Below are positions 5,911 to 13,220 of a stretch of 13,220 nt of DNA, piece after piece. Where the stretch lies: assembly GCA_947074335.1 (NCBI GenBank), contig CAMTPG010000035.1, positions 1 to 13,220 on the forward strand, given 5' to 3'. Position numbers and translations under genes: made by a program. The number at the start of each line of letters is the position of its first letter. Position 1 is the first letter of the stretch. The notes beneath the pieces were generated by a model, which worked only from the letters and a program-made list of their open reading frames with translations, ran no database searches and was not told the origin of the DNA. Source of the stretch: an uncultured Parabacteroides sp. Its GTDB lineage: Bacteria > Bacteroidota > Bacteroidia > Bacteroidales > Tannerellaceae.

Positions 5911-7275
5911 ATGGACCGGATTTTTTGGAGTATTGTTTTTATCATGTTATCGTTTCAGTTGCAGGCTGCCGAAACATTTGCTTTCCGGCTTTATCTGAAA
6001 GATAAGGGACCTGTGGAATTTAGTACCGTTCATCCCGAATTTTTTTTATCAGCGGAAGCTCTTGACCGGCGCAACCGCCAGCAAATTCCAATAACCGAAT
6101 CGGATTTACCAATTGCTCAAACTTATCTGGATCAGTTAACCGGACTGGGTCTGCAACTTGTTGCCCGCAGTAAATGGCAGTCGACGGTTGTTGTAGCTAT
6201 GACTGACAGTTCGATGATGGAACAAGTACGACAGCTGCCTTTTGTGGCGAATGATGTATGGGTATGGCAGGGCGAATTTATTCCGCCATCGGATAGCGTT
6301 TATTTCAACGATCGTTTAAAATCCTTCAATCGGCCGCTCAAATCTGTTTATGGGTATGCCGATAAACAGATTCGGTTACTCAATGCGGATAAATTACACA
6401 AAGCCGGATTTCGTGGCGAAGGCATACGCATTGCCGTAATTGATGAGGGTTTTAAACATGTAGATCGCATTTCGGTTTTCGATTCGATAACGATTGGGGG
6501 AACTTTCAATGCTGTTTTTCCCGGACAGTCGCTTTTTCAGGCTGATGATCATGGCACTAAAGTGCTGGCCTGCATTGCTGCGAATCAACCCAATCTCTTA
6601 GTCGGCACTGCTCCGGAAGCTACCTATTATCTTATTAAAACCGAATATGGAGCATCCGAATATCCGATCGAAGAAGATTTCTGGGCTTCAGGTGTTGAAT
6701 ATGCAGATAGTGCAGGTGTTCAACTTATTACCTCTTCGTTGGGTTATTTTCAATATGATGAACCGAAATTATCTTATCGGCAAAGCGATCTCAATGGTAA
6801 AACAGCATTTATCACCCGCTCAGCATCGCTGGCTGCCGAAAAGGGATTATTACTTTTTATAAGTTCCGGAAATGAAGCTGATGGTAACTGGAAACAAGTT
6901 ACTTTTCCGGCTGATGCCGAAGGGGTTTGTGTGGTTGGCGCGATAGATGAGAAAAAGAAAAGAAGCAATTTCAGTTCATACGGTTTTACCAAAGATAACC
7001 GGATGAAACCGGATGTAGTGGCGCTGGGTACGGGCACAAGTGTGATCGATAGCGAAGGGCAGATTAATTTTGCAAACGGTACTTCTTTTGCCACACCCGC
7101 ATTGGCAGGAGCAGCCGCCTGTTTATGGCAGGCTTTTCCCGGATTAACGGCACATGAGATGATAGAATTGTTAAAATCGGTCGCATCCTTACCGTCGGGT
7201 AATCCCGAAATAGGTTATGGTGTTCCGGATTTTCAAAAAGCATTAAAACAGGCACATAAACAAGGAGGAAAATAA
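5911..7275 (+). CDS. Secreted S8-family (subtilisin-like) serine protease
   Basis: A 454-residue exported endopeptidase. Residues 1-19 are a signal peptide ending QLQA|AETF, and residues 20-150 a Bacteroidetes-type prodomain (HPEFFLSAEALDRRNRQ near 41-57). The subtilisin domain has the full catalytic triad: Asp178 in AVIDEG, His214 in DDHGT and Ser392 in NGTSFATP. The oxyanion-hole residue is Asn321 in SSGNE. There is no C-terminal type IX secretion sorting domain, since the frame ends soon after the catalytic fold, so I expect a periplasmic enzyme or a short exported one. The start at 5911 is chosen because it gives a complete signal peptide; the next Met (residue 12) would not. No promoter is seen between the terminator at 5862-5894 and the ATG. 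The stop codon lies one base before xseA, so the two are one transcript. Confidence 0.92.
   Translation: MDRIFWSIVFIMLSFQLQAAETFAFRLYLKDKGPVEFSTVHPEFFLSAEALDRRNRQQIPITESDLPIAQTYLDQLTGLGLQLVARSKWQSTVVVAMTDSSMMEQVRQLPFVANDVWVWQGEFIPPSDSVYFNDRLKSFNRPLKSVYGYADKQIRLLNADKLHKAGFRGEGIRIAVIDEGFKHVDRISVFDSITIGGTFNAVFPGQSLFQADDHGTKVLACIAANQPNLLVGTAPEATYYLIKTEYGASEYPIEEDFWASGVEYADSAGVQLITSSLGYFQYDEPKLSYRQSDLNGKTAFITRSASLAAEKGLLLFISSGNEADGNWKQVTFPADAEGVCVVGAIDEKKKRSNFSSYGFTKDNRMKPDVVALGTGTSVIDSEGQINFANGTSFATPALAGAAACLWQAFPGLTAHEMIELLKSVASLPSGNPEIGYGVPDFQKALKQAHKQGGK
7263..7268 (+). promoter_or_regulatory. Strong Shine-Dalgarno sequence for xseA
   Basis: AGGAGG within AAGGAGGAAAA lies eight bases before the xseA ATG and inside the last codons of the protease gene. 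Such a full match is unusual in this window, where most starts have none, and it fixes the xseA start at 7277. Confidence 0.75.
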
Positions 7276-7276
7276 A

Positions 7277-8596
7277 ATGGATACAAAACCGGAACAGGAA
7301 GCTTTATCCTTATTCGAATTAAATAATCTGATTAAAAATGTTTTAAATCAGACATTTCCTGAATCCTGGTGGGTTTCTGCCGAAATGAGTGATGTGCGTG
7401 TTAATGCCTCTTCCGGTCATTGTTATCTGGAATTTATTGAAAAAGATGCCATAAGCGGGCAACTGATTGCTAAAGCCCGCGGAGCTATTTGGGCGAAAAC
7501 CTTTCGAATGCTTAAACCCTGTTTCGAGCAGGAAACGGGACAACGATTTACTTCGGGATTGAAAGTATTGGTAAAAGTTACTGTTGAATTTCATGAACTT
7601 TACGGATATAGCCTTTCGGTTATCGATATTGATCCGGCTTATACATTGGGTGATCTGATTAAGCGTCGTCGTGAAATTATACGGCAATTGAAAGAGGAGG
7701 GCGTTTTCGATCTTAATAAAGAACTGGAACTGAGCGAAACACCACAACGCATTGCCGTAATTACTTCGCCTACTGCAGCCGGCTATGAGGATTTTATGCA
7801 TCAGCTTGCAGATAATCAGGCTGCTTATGTTTTCTATACACATCTTTTTCCTGCCATTATGCAGGGCGATCGTACCGAAGAGAGTATCATTGCTGCATTA
7901 GACCGGATTTATGCAGCTTCTACTAATTTTGATGCGGTAGTAATTATTCGCGGCGGCGGAGCTTCTTCCGATCTGAATAGCTTTGACAGTTATCTGCTGG
8001 CAGCAAATTGTGCACAGTTTCCATTGCCTGTTATCACCGGAATCGGACATGAACGCGACGATACTGTTCTTGATCTGGTAGCACATACCCGCATGAAAAC
8101 ACCTACAGCTGTGGCCGAATTTCTGATTCAGCAGATGCAACAGGCAGCAGGTGAACTGAACCGGCTGCAACAACAGCTTGTCAATTATTCGACTACGCGC
8201 CTGCAACGTGAAGCTGTGCAAATCCAACAATTTATATTCCGGATACCAAGTACTTTGAATGCAAAGATAGAACGGGATCGCTTTTTTTTGTCGGATGTAA
8301 TACAACGAGTTCCCCGCATAATTGATTCTGATTTATTGATGCATAATCGCCAGATGACTGAATTTGAAATGCAGTTGCCTGCCAAAATCACTGCATTTTT
8401 GAATCGAAATGAAACCCAACTCATGCATGCCGAACAGTTAATTCGGATAGTTTCTCCCGAAGCCGTGTTGAAACGCGGATATACCATTACACGTTGTAAT
8501 GGAAAGATTATTAAAAAAGCCGCCGAACTTACATTCGGAGATGAAATCACCACTCTGTTTATAGATGGAGAAGTAAAATCAAAGATTATCCGTTGA
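7277..8596 (+). CDS. xseA: Exodeoxyribonuclease VII large subunit
   Basis: A 439-residue catalytic subunit of exonuclease VII, a cytoplasmic enzyme that degrades single-stranded DNA from both ends to short oligonucleotides and acts in mismatch repair and damage tolerance. Residues about 8-115 are the OB-fold nucleic-acid-binding domain (SWWVSAEMSDVRV...GHCYLEF). Residues about 130-330 are the catalytic domain, with RGGGASSDLNSFDS (225-238) and TGIGHERDDTVLD (254-266) followed by TRMKTPTAVAEF (271-282). The C-terminal region is rich in Gln and Leu, fits the long helix that wraps small subunits, and ends with the ...VLKRGYTIT... segment. The length is typical for the family. The gene is coupled to the upstream protease gene (one-base gap). 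The usual partner gene xseB is not found downstream in this window, so the small subunit must be encoded elsewhere if present. Confidence 0.95.
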   Translation: MDTKPEQEALSLFELNNLIKNVLNQTFPESWWVSAEMSDVRVNASSGHCYLEFIEKDAISGQLIAKARGAIWAKTFRMLKPCFEQETGQRFTSGLKVLVKVTVEFHELYGYSLSVIDIDPAYTLGDLIKRRREIIRQLKEEGVFDLNKELELSETPQRIAVITSPTAAGYEDFMHQLADNQAAYVFYTHLFPAIMQGDRTEESIIAALDRIYAASTNFDAVVIIRGGGASSDLNSFDSYLLAANCAQFPLPVITGIGHERDDTVLDLVAHTRMKTPTAVAEFLIQQMQQAAGELNRLQQQLVNYSTTRLQREAVQIQQFIFRIPSTLNAKIERDRFFLSDVIQRVPRIIDSDLLMHNRQMTEFEMQLPAKITAFLNRNETQLMHAEQLIRIVSPEAVLKRGYTITRCNGKIIKKAAELTFGDEITTLFIDGEVKSKIIR

Positions 8597-8620
8597 TCTG
8601 TATCTTCTCCTTTTATTTAT
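8567..8620 (+). terminator. Probable terminator overlapping the xseA 3' end
   Basis: GGAGAAG (8567-8573), inside the last xseA codons, pairs with CTTCTCC (8604-8610). An inner ATCAA/TTGAT pair (8578-8582 with 8593-8597) supports the same fold, and TTTTATTTAT follows. The internal loops make it weaker than the two terminators upstream. Confidence 0.5.
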
Positions 8621-8685
8621 ATTCTGATAATGTATTTTCCTTCCGATAATGATCAAAAAGGCAAATATGCCGAAACCTTTATTGA

Positions 8686-8719
8686 TTTGCTTATTTTGTA
8701 TTAAATACACATAATTTTG
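8686..8719 (+). promoter_or_regulatory. Possible distal promoter upstream of susC
   Basis: TTTG (8686-8689), a 22-base spacer and TAATTTTG (8712-8719) give both halves of the Bacteroidetes promoter, with a slightly long spacer. If used for susC, it would make a leader of nearly 300 bases. Confidence 0.4.
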
Positions 8720-8870
8720 CATGTCCGGCCTCATTTCGGGTAAAATTTATCATTAAAAGGTTATTTTTATTAAATTTTCCAAAACAATATCTCTTCAATA
8801 ACTGTTTTTATATTGTCATTATTAAAATTTAATTGAAATCGTATTAATAAAATGATTCATTAAGAATAAA

Positions 8871-8878
8871 TATTTTTG
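8871..8878 (+). promoter_or_regulatory. Possible proximal -7 box for susC
   Basis: TATTTTTG matches TAnnTTTG, 142 bases before the susC ATG. There is no TTTG at the expected -33 distance, so the site might need an activator or be incidental in this AT-rich stretch. Confidence 0.35.
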
Positions 8879-9020
8879 CTAAAAGTGTGAGCTAAAAATC
8901 TAAATTACAAGATAATACTATGATCGTGTCGATTTTTAAGCAGTTTATTTTAGATAACCTTATCATGTTATATGAATTTTAAAAATTAAATATAACATAT
9001 ATAACTATATAATTAATTAA

Positions 9021-10301
9021 ATGGAGAGTAGTATGGTTAGTAGACTTCGACTTATGACTTTATTCCTGTTCCTGTTTATAGGGATAGCGAATGCGCAGGT
9101 GTCCAGAGTATCCGGCGTCGTCCTGTCAGCGGATGATATGGAACCGATTGTAGGAGCCACGGTATTAGTGAACGGAACCAGCATTGGTACAATCACGGAT
9201 GTAGATGGTTTTTATACAATTACTGACATTCCTGCATCAGCAAAAACATTGACAATCTCTTATGTAGGTATGAAGCCGGAACAACTTCCGATTAAAGCCG
9301 GCGAACAACGTACACTGTTACAAACAGATTCGAAAATGGTAGACGAAATTGTAGTTACCGGTTATGGAGTTACCAAAAAAGCAGCCTTTACAGGTGCGGC
9401 AACTACAGTGGGAAGTGAAAAAATTGCCAATAAAATGGATGCCAATCCGATTAAAGCACTCGAAGGAACTGTACCTGGTTTGCAGATGAATATTGCTTCA
9501 GGACAACCCGGTGCTCCGGCAAATATTTTTATTCGCGGTCGTAATTCCTTGAACTCGGGAACCCAGCCCTTGTATATTGTGGATGGAGTGCCGTTTAATG
9601 CTGAAATTGTGGGTGTTCGCTCCAGCGAAGGTCAGGAATCTTCTCCGCTGGCTAATCTGAGTGCTAATGATATTGAAAGTATGACCGTATTGAAAGATGC
9701 CACGGCAACTTCTATCTATGGTGCACGCGCAGCCAATGGTGTTATTGTAATTACTACCAAGAAAGGAAAGGCCGGTCAGGTGCGCGTAAATCTGACTGCT
9801 AAATTAGGTGTTCAGATGATGCCGGCGTATAAACATTTTAAATCCTATCCGCTGGGTGCCGATAAATACCTGGAATTATGGCGCGAAGCCAATGCCAACA
9901 ATTATGCGGCTTACGGTGATTACGGATCGGTGGGTTATTATATGAATGCATTGGGTTATCCCTATACCAACGAAGGATATGATGAATTCCTGAATTGGGG
10001 AATTGACAATACGAGTCCGGCCGGGACCAAAACAAACTGGCTCGACGAAGTTACCCGTACCGGTTTTACACAAGAATACAATGTAGATGTTCAGGGTGGC
10101 AGCAGTGATCCGCGCGGTCCGCGCTATTATCTTTCACTTGGTTTTTTGGGAGATAATGCCATTGTAATCGGTAAAGATCTTAAACGCTATTCATTCCGTT
10201 ATAATTTTGATCAGGAACCTTCAAAATATGTGAAGTTCGGTGTAAATACCAATTTTTCATTTACCATGACAAATATGGGTGCCGGCGGCGGATATTTTTA
10301 A
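9021..10301 (+). CDS. SusC/RagA-family TonB-dependent transporter, N-terminal part (interrupted by in-frame TAA)
   Basis: The first 426 residues of an outer-membrane SusC-type transporter, which with a SusD lipoprotein imports large nutrients (glycans or peptides) using TonB energy. Residues 1-25 are a signal peptide ending ANA|QVS. Residues 29-105 are the carboxypeptidase-regulatory-like domain, with IVGATVLVNGT and DGFYTI. The TonB-box-like motif DEIVVTGYG is at 108-116. Residues about 120-235 are the plug domain, with NGVIVITTKKGK at its end, and the first barrel strands follow. The frame stops at TAA 10299-10301 after GGGYF, then continues in the same frame with DPITQAYM, a normal SusC sequence, as far as 12122. 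Read through, the protein would be 1033 residues, a usual SusC length. Met5 is an alternative start. As it stands this fragment cannot form a full barrel. Confidence 0.9.
   Translation: MESSMVSRLRLMTLFLFLFIGIANAQVSRVSGVVLSADDMEPIVGATVLVNGTSIGTITDVDGFYTITDIPASAKTLTISYVGMKPEQLPIKAGEQRTLLQTDSKMVDEIVVTGYGVTKKAAFTGAATTVGSEKIANKMDANPIKALEGTVPGLQMNIASGQPGAPANIFIRGRNSLNSGTQPLYIVDGVPFNAEIVGVRSSEGQESSPLANLSANDIESMTVLKDATATSIYGARAANGVIVITTKKGKAGQVRVNLTAKLGVQMMPAYKHFKSYPLGADKYLELWREANANNYAAYGDYGSVGYYMNALGYPYTNEGYDEFLNWGIDNTSPAGTKTNWLDEVTRTGFTQEYNVDVQGGSSDPRGPRYYLSLGFLGDNAIVIGKDLKRYSFRYNFDQEPSKYVKFGVNTNFSFTMTNMGAGGGYF
10299..10301 (+). other. In-frame TAA stop splitting susC
   Basis: Codon 427 of the susC frame is TAA, between ...GGA TAT TTT and GAC CCT ATT.... 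The frame before and after is the same (10323 is 434 codons from 9021), so this is a substitution-type nonsense codon, not a frameshift. A Ser (TCA), Lys (AAA), Gln (CAA), Glu (GAA), Leu (TTA) or Tyr codon is one change away; which residue was there is not known. Confidence 0.9.
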
Positions 10302-10322
10302 GACCCTATTACTCAGGCTTAT

Positions 10323-12122
10323 ATGCAGAGTCCTATTACAGCTGTAAAGAATGAATATGGGAAATGGAATTTTAATACAGTAAACGGATATAATCCGGTT
10401 GCCCAGCGCAGTAAACTGGGGGATCAAAGTTTATCAAAACAGTATCGAACCATTATTGCTCCATTCGTTCAGATCAACTTTACTCCCGATTTTTATTTTC
10501 TTACCCGTAATGCAGCGGATATTTATATCGTAGATGAATTCGGATTCTGGTCATTCCTGCAACCTCAGGGTGAACAAATGAATGGTATGGGTGAAAATAA
10601 TACGACTGTTCGCAGTTTATTGTCTACCACAAATACATTTAATTATATTAAAACGTTCAATGAATATAATAATCTGAATGTACTGGTAGGTCAGGAAGCT
10701 CAGTTTACTTATAAAAAAGAGGCTTACTTATCAGCCAGCAATTATCCTGTTGATTTTATGCCGCAGGTTTCAAATGCTGCCGTTCCCGGAAGTGCTGCTA
10801 CTTATGTAGATCGTATAGCTTTGGCCTCTTTCTTTGCAAGTGCCGAATATTCGTATATGGATAAATATTATCTGTCGGGAAGCTTCCGTATAGATGGATC
10901 ATCTCGTTTTGGTAGTAATAATCGCTGGGCTCCTTTCTGGTCGGTTGGTGCTAAATATCGCTTATCTGCCGAATCATTCATGCAACCTACTCACGATTGG
11001 CTCAATAACCTGACAATACGTGCCAGTTATGGTACATCGGGAAATCAGGAAGTAGGAAACTCCTGGTATGCATCACGCGATTTATTTGGTTTTGGTTACA
11101 ACTACAATGGTATTCCGGGTATGTCGCATACACAATATGGAAATCCCGATTTGAAATGGGAACGTACCAAGAAATTTAATGTGGGTATTGATTTCACACT
11201 GATAGATCGTTTTACCGTAGAGTTTGATTATTATAATCACAGAACTACAGATATGGTATTTGCCGTACCCTTATCAATGGTGACCGGTCTGACCTCTTTC
11301 TATAAAAATGTAGGTGAATTGAAAAATACCGGTGTTGAAGCAACGGTTACAGCTCAAATCATCAGTAACAAAGATTTGAACTGGAGTGCCAGCATTACTG
11401 CTTCGCATAATAAAAATGAAGTGGTGAAATTAAGTACAGATAATCCGATCGAGTCCACTTATCAGATTACCGAAAAAGGATATCCGATCTATCAGTTCAA
11501 AATGAAGGAATGGGCCGGTGTAGATCCTGAAACGGGTGTTGGAACCTGGTATCTGAACGAATCGGGCGATGAAACTACTACCAATTACAATCTGGCCGCC
11601 AAACGTTATCTGGGCAGTGCAAATCCGAAATTCCAGGGTTCATTTAGTACGACCATCAGTTATCGTGGTTTCGATTTCTCGGCTCAGCTGAATACTTCAC
11701 TGGGAGGAAAAGTATATGGTAATAACCTGCGTTATGATGAACAAATCGGTGGTTCATTCGGCGAAAACTTTACAGAATGGGTTTACGAAAACAGATGGCA
11801 GAAACCGGGCGATATCGCTAAAGTTCCACGTCTGGAAAGTTTCTATAGCGGACGTGCCAATCAACATTCAAGTCGCTTCCTGATGAGTGGCGATTATCTG
11901 AAAATCCGCTCACTTACTTTAGGATATACTTTGCCGAGAGCATTAACTCAGAAAGCCTTTATCAGCAAATTGAGAATTTTTGCACAGGCAGATAATATTT
12001 ATACATTTGGTTCTAAAAATTACCGTGGTTTTGATCCTGCCGGTATTGGTGCTAATGGTGTACAATGGTGGAATTTCCCTGTACCGCGTAATGTCGTATT
12101 TGGTCTGAATGTAGGTTTCTAA
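10323..12122 (+). CDS. SusC/RagA-family TonB-dependent transporter, C-terminal barrel part (downstream of the in-frame TAA)
   Basis: The remaining 599 residues of the same susC frame, counted from its first ATG after the stop; coding similarity actually resumes at 10302. It is the C-terminal two thirds of the beta-barrel, with alternating strand patterns, SusC landmarks such as SGSFRIDGSSRFG, NLTIRASYGTSGNQEVG and NPDLKWERTKKFNVGIDF, and the usual outer-membrane ending FGLNVGF with a final Phe. It has no signal peptide and no good ribosome-binding site, so alone it could not reach the outer membrane. It probably represents a broken gene, a sequence or assembly error, or a product that needs read-through of the stop. 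No second disabling change is visible, so the break is recent or not real. The susD frame begins 24 bases after its stop. Confidence 0.88.
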   Translation: MQSPITAVKNEYGKWNFNTVNGYNPVAQRSKLGDQSLSKQYRTIIAPFVQINFTPDFYFLTRNAADIYIVDEFGFWSFLQPQGEQMNGMGENNTTVRSLLSTTNTFNYIKTFNEYNNLNVLVGQEAQFTYKKEAYLSASNYPVDFMPQVSNAAVPGSAATYVDRIALASFFASAEYSYMDKYYLSGSFRIDGSSRFGSNNRWAPFWSVGAKYRLSAESFMQPTHDWLNNLTIRASYGTSGNQEVGNSWYASRDLFGFGYNYNGIPGMSHTQYGNPDLKWERTKKFNVGIDFTLIDRFTVEFDYYNHRTTDMVFAVPLSMVTGLTSFYKNVGELKNTGVEATVTAQIISNKDLNWSASITASHNKNEVVKLSTDNPIESTYQITEKGYPIYQFKMKEWAGVDPETGVGTWYLNESGDETTTNYNLAAKRYLGSANPKFQGSFSTTISYRGFDFSAQLNTSLGGKVYGNNLRYDEQIGGSFGENFTEWVYENRWQKPGDIAKVPRLESFYSGRANQHSSRFLMSGDYLKIRSLTLGYTLPRALTQKAFISKLRIFAQADNIYTFGSKNYRGFDPAGIGANGVQWWNFPVPRNVVFGLNVGF

Positions 12123-12146
12123 TGATAAATTTAAAGACTATATAAT

Positions 12147-13220
12147 ATGAAAAATATTCTAAAATATATGTGCATCTCAGCGCTGGCGCTCAGTGTGGGA
12201 TCTTGCGATAGCTATTTTGATGTAAAACTGGATCAGGATATTCCGGCTGATGATGCTTACGAAAGTGTAGATGATGTATTACATGGCACAATCGGAGCTT
12301 ACTATACATTGGGAACTTATCGCTTTTTCGGACGAAATGTAGTAGCTTTGGGTGATATGGCTACTGATCTGACCATTGCAAGTAGTTCGACCGGTCATTT
12401 TTACTCAATAAATGTATATAGCATTGCCGATACAGATGGTCAACTTACCGAAATTTGGAATTATGGTTATAAACTGGTAGATAAAGCCGTTCGTAATATT
12501 CAGGGAGCCAATAAAATCGAGGCAGATGCCGTGGCATTACGTCTGTCACCCGACGATTTGGAGCGTCTGAACTCTTATAAGGCACAAAATTATGCTTTGC
12601 GCGCATTGGCTACCTTTACATTAACAAATGTATTTGGTTTGCCTTATCAGGCAGGTCAGACTAATTCCCAATTGGGTGTTTGTTTGCTGGATAATGCGCC
12701 GCTCGAACCTTTTACCAACATCAGTCGCTCTACTGTAGAAGAATGTTATCAACAGATTCTGAGTGATATTGCTAATGCTAAAACCTATTATTCGGATTAT
12801 AGTCCCTCTGAATTATTCAACGGTTCTCCGCAGTTCTATTTTAATTTGGCTGCAATTTATGCCCTCGAAGCGCGTGTAAATTTGTTTATGGGAAATTATG
12901 CAACAGCCGAAACAGCCGCACAACAAGCCATAACATTGCGTGCATCCGGCGATGTTTCTAATACTGAATATGTTACCATGTGGGGATCACTGGCAATTAC
13001 AGCCGAAGATATTCTGACAGTAACTAAAACAGAAGATGATAATCTTTCCGCCAATGCACTTAATACATTATACGGTTCATATCGTGGTACAGTATCAGGA
13101 ACAACACGCGGAAAATTTGAATCAACAGATATTCGCGCTCAGGTATTAGATTATTATGCATATAAATATCAGGGTATTGCTACAGCTCAGGCCGTAAGTA
13201 ATATTCCGATCTTCCGTAAA
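12147..13220 (+). CDS. SusD/RagB-family nutrient-binding lipoprotein (partial, runs off the window)
   Basis: The first 358 residues of a SusD-type surface lipoprotein; the frame is open to the last base of the window, and family members are usually around 500 residues. The start ATG gives a lipoprotein signal peptide with lipobox SVGSC, so Cys20 is the likely lipidated residue, followed by DSYFDV, the typical mature SusD N-terminus. The TPR-like region carries the family pattern NYALRALATFTLTNVFGLPY (148-167), and a later helix pair includes FNLAAIYALEARVNLFMGNY. SusD closes over the SusC barrel and captures the ligand. It lies 24 bases after susC and must be co-transcribed with it. The ligand cannot be inferred. 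Because susC is interrupted here, this SusD may be present without a working channel. Confidence 0.93.
   Translation, partial: MKNILKYMCISALALSVGSCDSYFDVKLDQDIPADDAYESVDDVLHGTIGAYYTLGTYRFFGRNVVALGDMATDLTIASSSTGHFYSINVYSIADTDGQLTEIWNYGYKLVDKAVRNIQGANKIEADAVALRLSPDDLERLNSYKAQNYALRALATFTLTNVFGLPYQAGQTNSQLGVCLLDNAPLEPFTNISRSTVEECYQQILSDIANAKTYYSDYSPSELFNGSPQFYFNLAAIYALEARVNLFMGNYATAETAAQQAITLRASGDVSNTEYVTMWGSLAITAEDILTVTKTEDDNLSANALNTLYGSYRGTVSGTTRGKFESTDIRAQVLDYYAYKYQGIATAQAVSNIPIFRK

Larger units (their letters stand above)
8597..9020. other. AT-rich leader/intergenic region before susC
   Basis: No gene is supported in these 424 bases. After the xseA terminator come two TAnnTTTG boxes, at 8712-8719 and 8871-8878. 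An 8-bp inverted repeat, TAAAAATC (8893-8900) with GATTTTTA (8931-8938), follows the second box and would lie in the susC leader RNA. The last 60 bases before susC are almost pure A and T. No sigma/anti-sigma or hybrid two-component regulator gene lies next to this pair within the window. Confidence 0.6.

Noticed and set aside
8630..8704. A 24-codon plus-strand open frame just after xseA, considered as a remnant of xseB.
   Set aside because: Its translation has none of the helical, acidic XseB pattern (such as the conserved LE.IV..LE.g.l.Le stretch), and it is too short.
10285..10325. Frameshift (for example in the T run at 10294-10299) as the cause of the susC break.
   Set aside because: The coding frame before and after the stop is identical, so a single insertion or deletion cannot explain it; only a substitution or base-call error does.

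Overview
This window comes from a member of the Bacteroidetes, most likely the order Bacteroidales. The evidence is a SusC/SusD outer-membrane pair, a sirtuin, FKBP and Lrp set of the Bacteroides/Parabacteroides type, TAnnTTTG-like promoter boxes in front of several genes, and few Shine-Dalgarno sequences. I cannot name the family or genus from sequence alone.

Left part (1-3462), all on the minus strand. In transcription order it holds a sirtuin-type NAD-dependent deacylase (cobB), an NhaC-family Na+/H+ antiporter, and a sodium-coupled DAACS-family symporter whose start overlaps the nhaC stop by 32 bases. The antiporter and symporter look translationally coupled. The 92-base gap between cobB and nhaC carries a -7 promoter box inside a 20-bp imperfect inverted repeat that reaches into the nhaC start codon.

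Middle part (3463-8596), all on the plus strand. After a 413-base divergent intergenic region (cobB promoter, an 11-bp perfect hairpin, and the FKBP promoter box) come two tandem FKBP-type prolyl isomerases, one cytoplasmic and one a lipoprotein. A strong terminator follows. Next is an Lrp/AsnC-type regulator with its own promoter box and terminator. Then an exported subtilisin-family protease lies one base upstream of xseA (exonuclease VII large subunit). The small-subunit gene xseB does not follow xseA here.

Right part (8597-13220). An AT-rich leader of more than 400 bases precedes a SusC/SusD nutrient-uptake pair. The susC frame is split by a single in-frame TAA at codon 427, with no frameshift and no other visible damage, so it appears as two open frames (9021-10301 and 10323-12122). 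The susD frame starts at 12147 and runs off the window end. Whatever glycan or peptide this pair imports cannot be told from here, because any degradative enzymes or regulators would lie beyond the window.

The two most notable signals are the stop codon inside susC and the promoter-embedded inverted repeat that could shut off nhaC translation from read-through mRNA. No new multi-gene defence or mobile system is visible.
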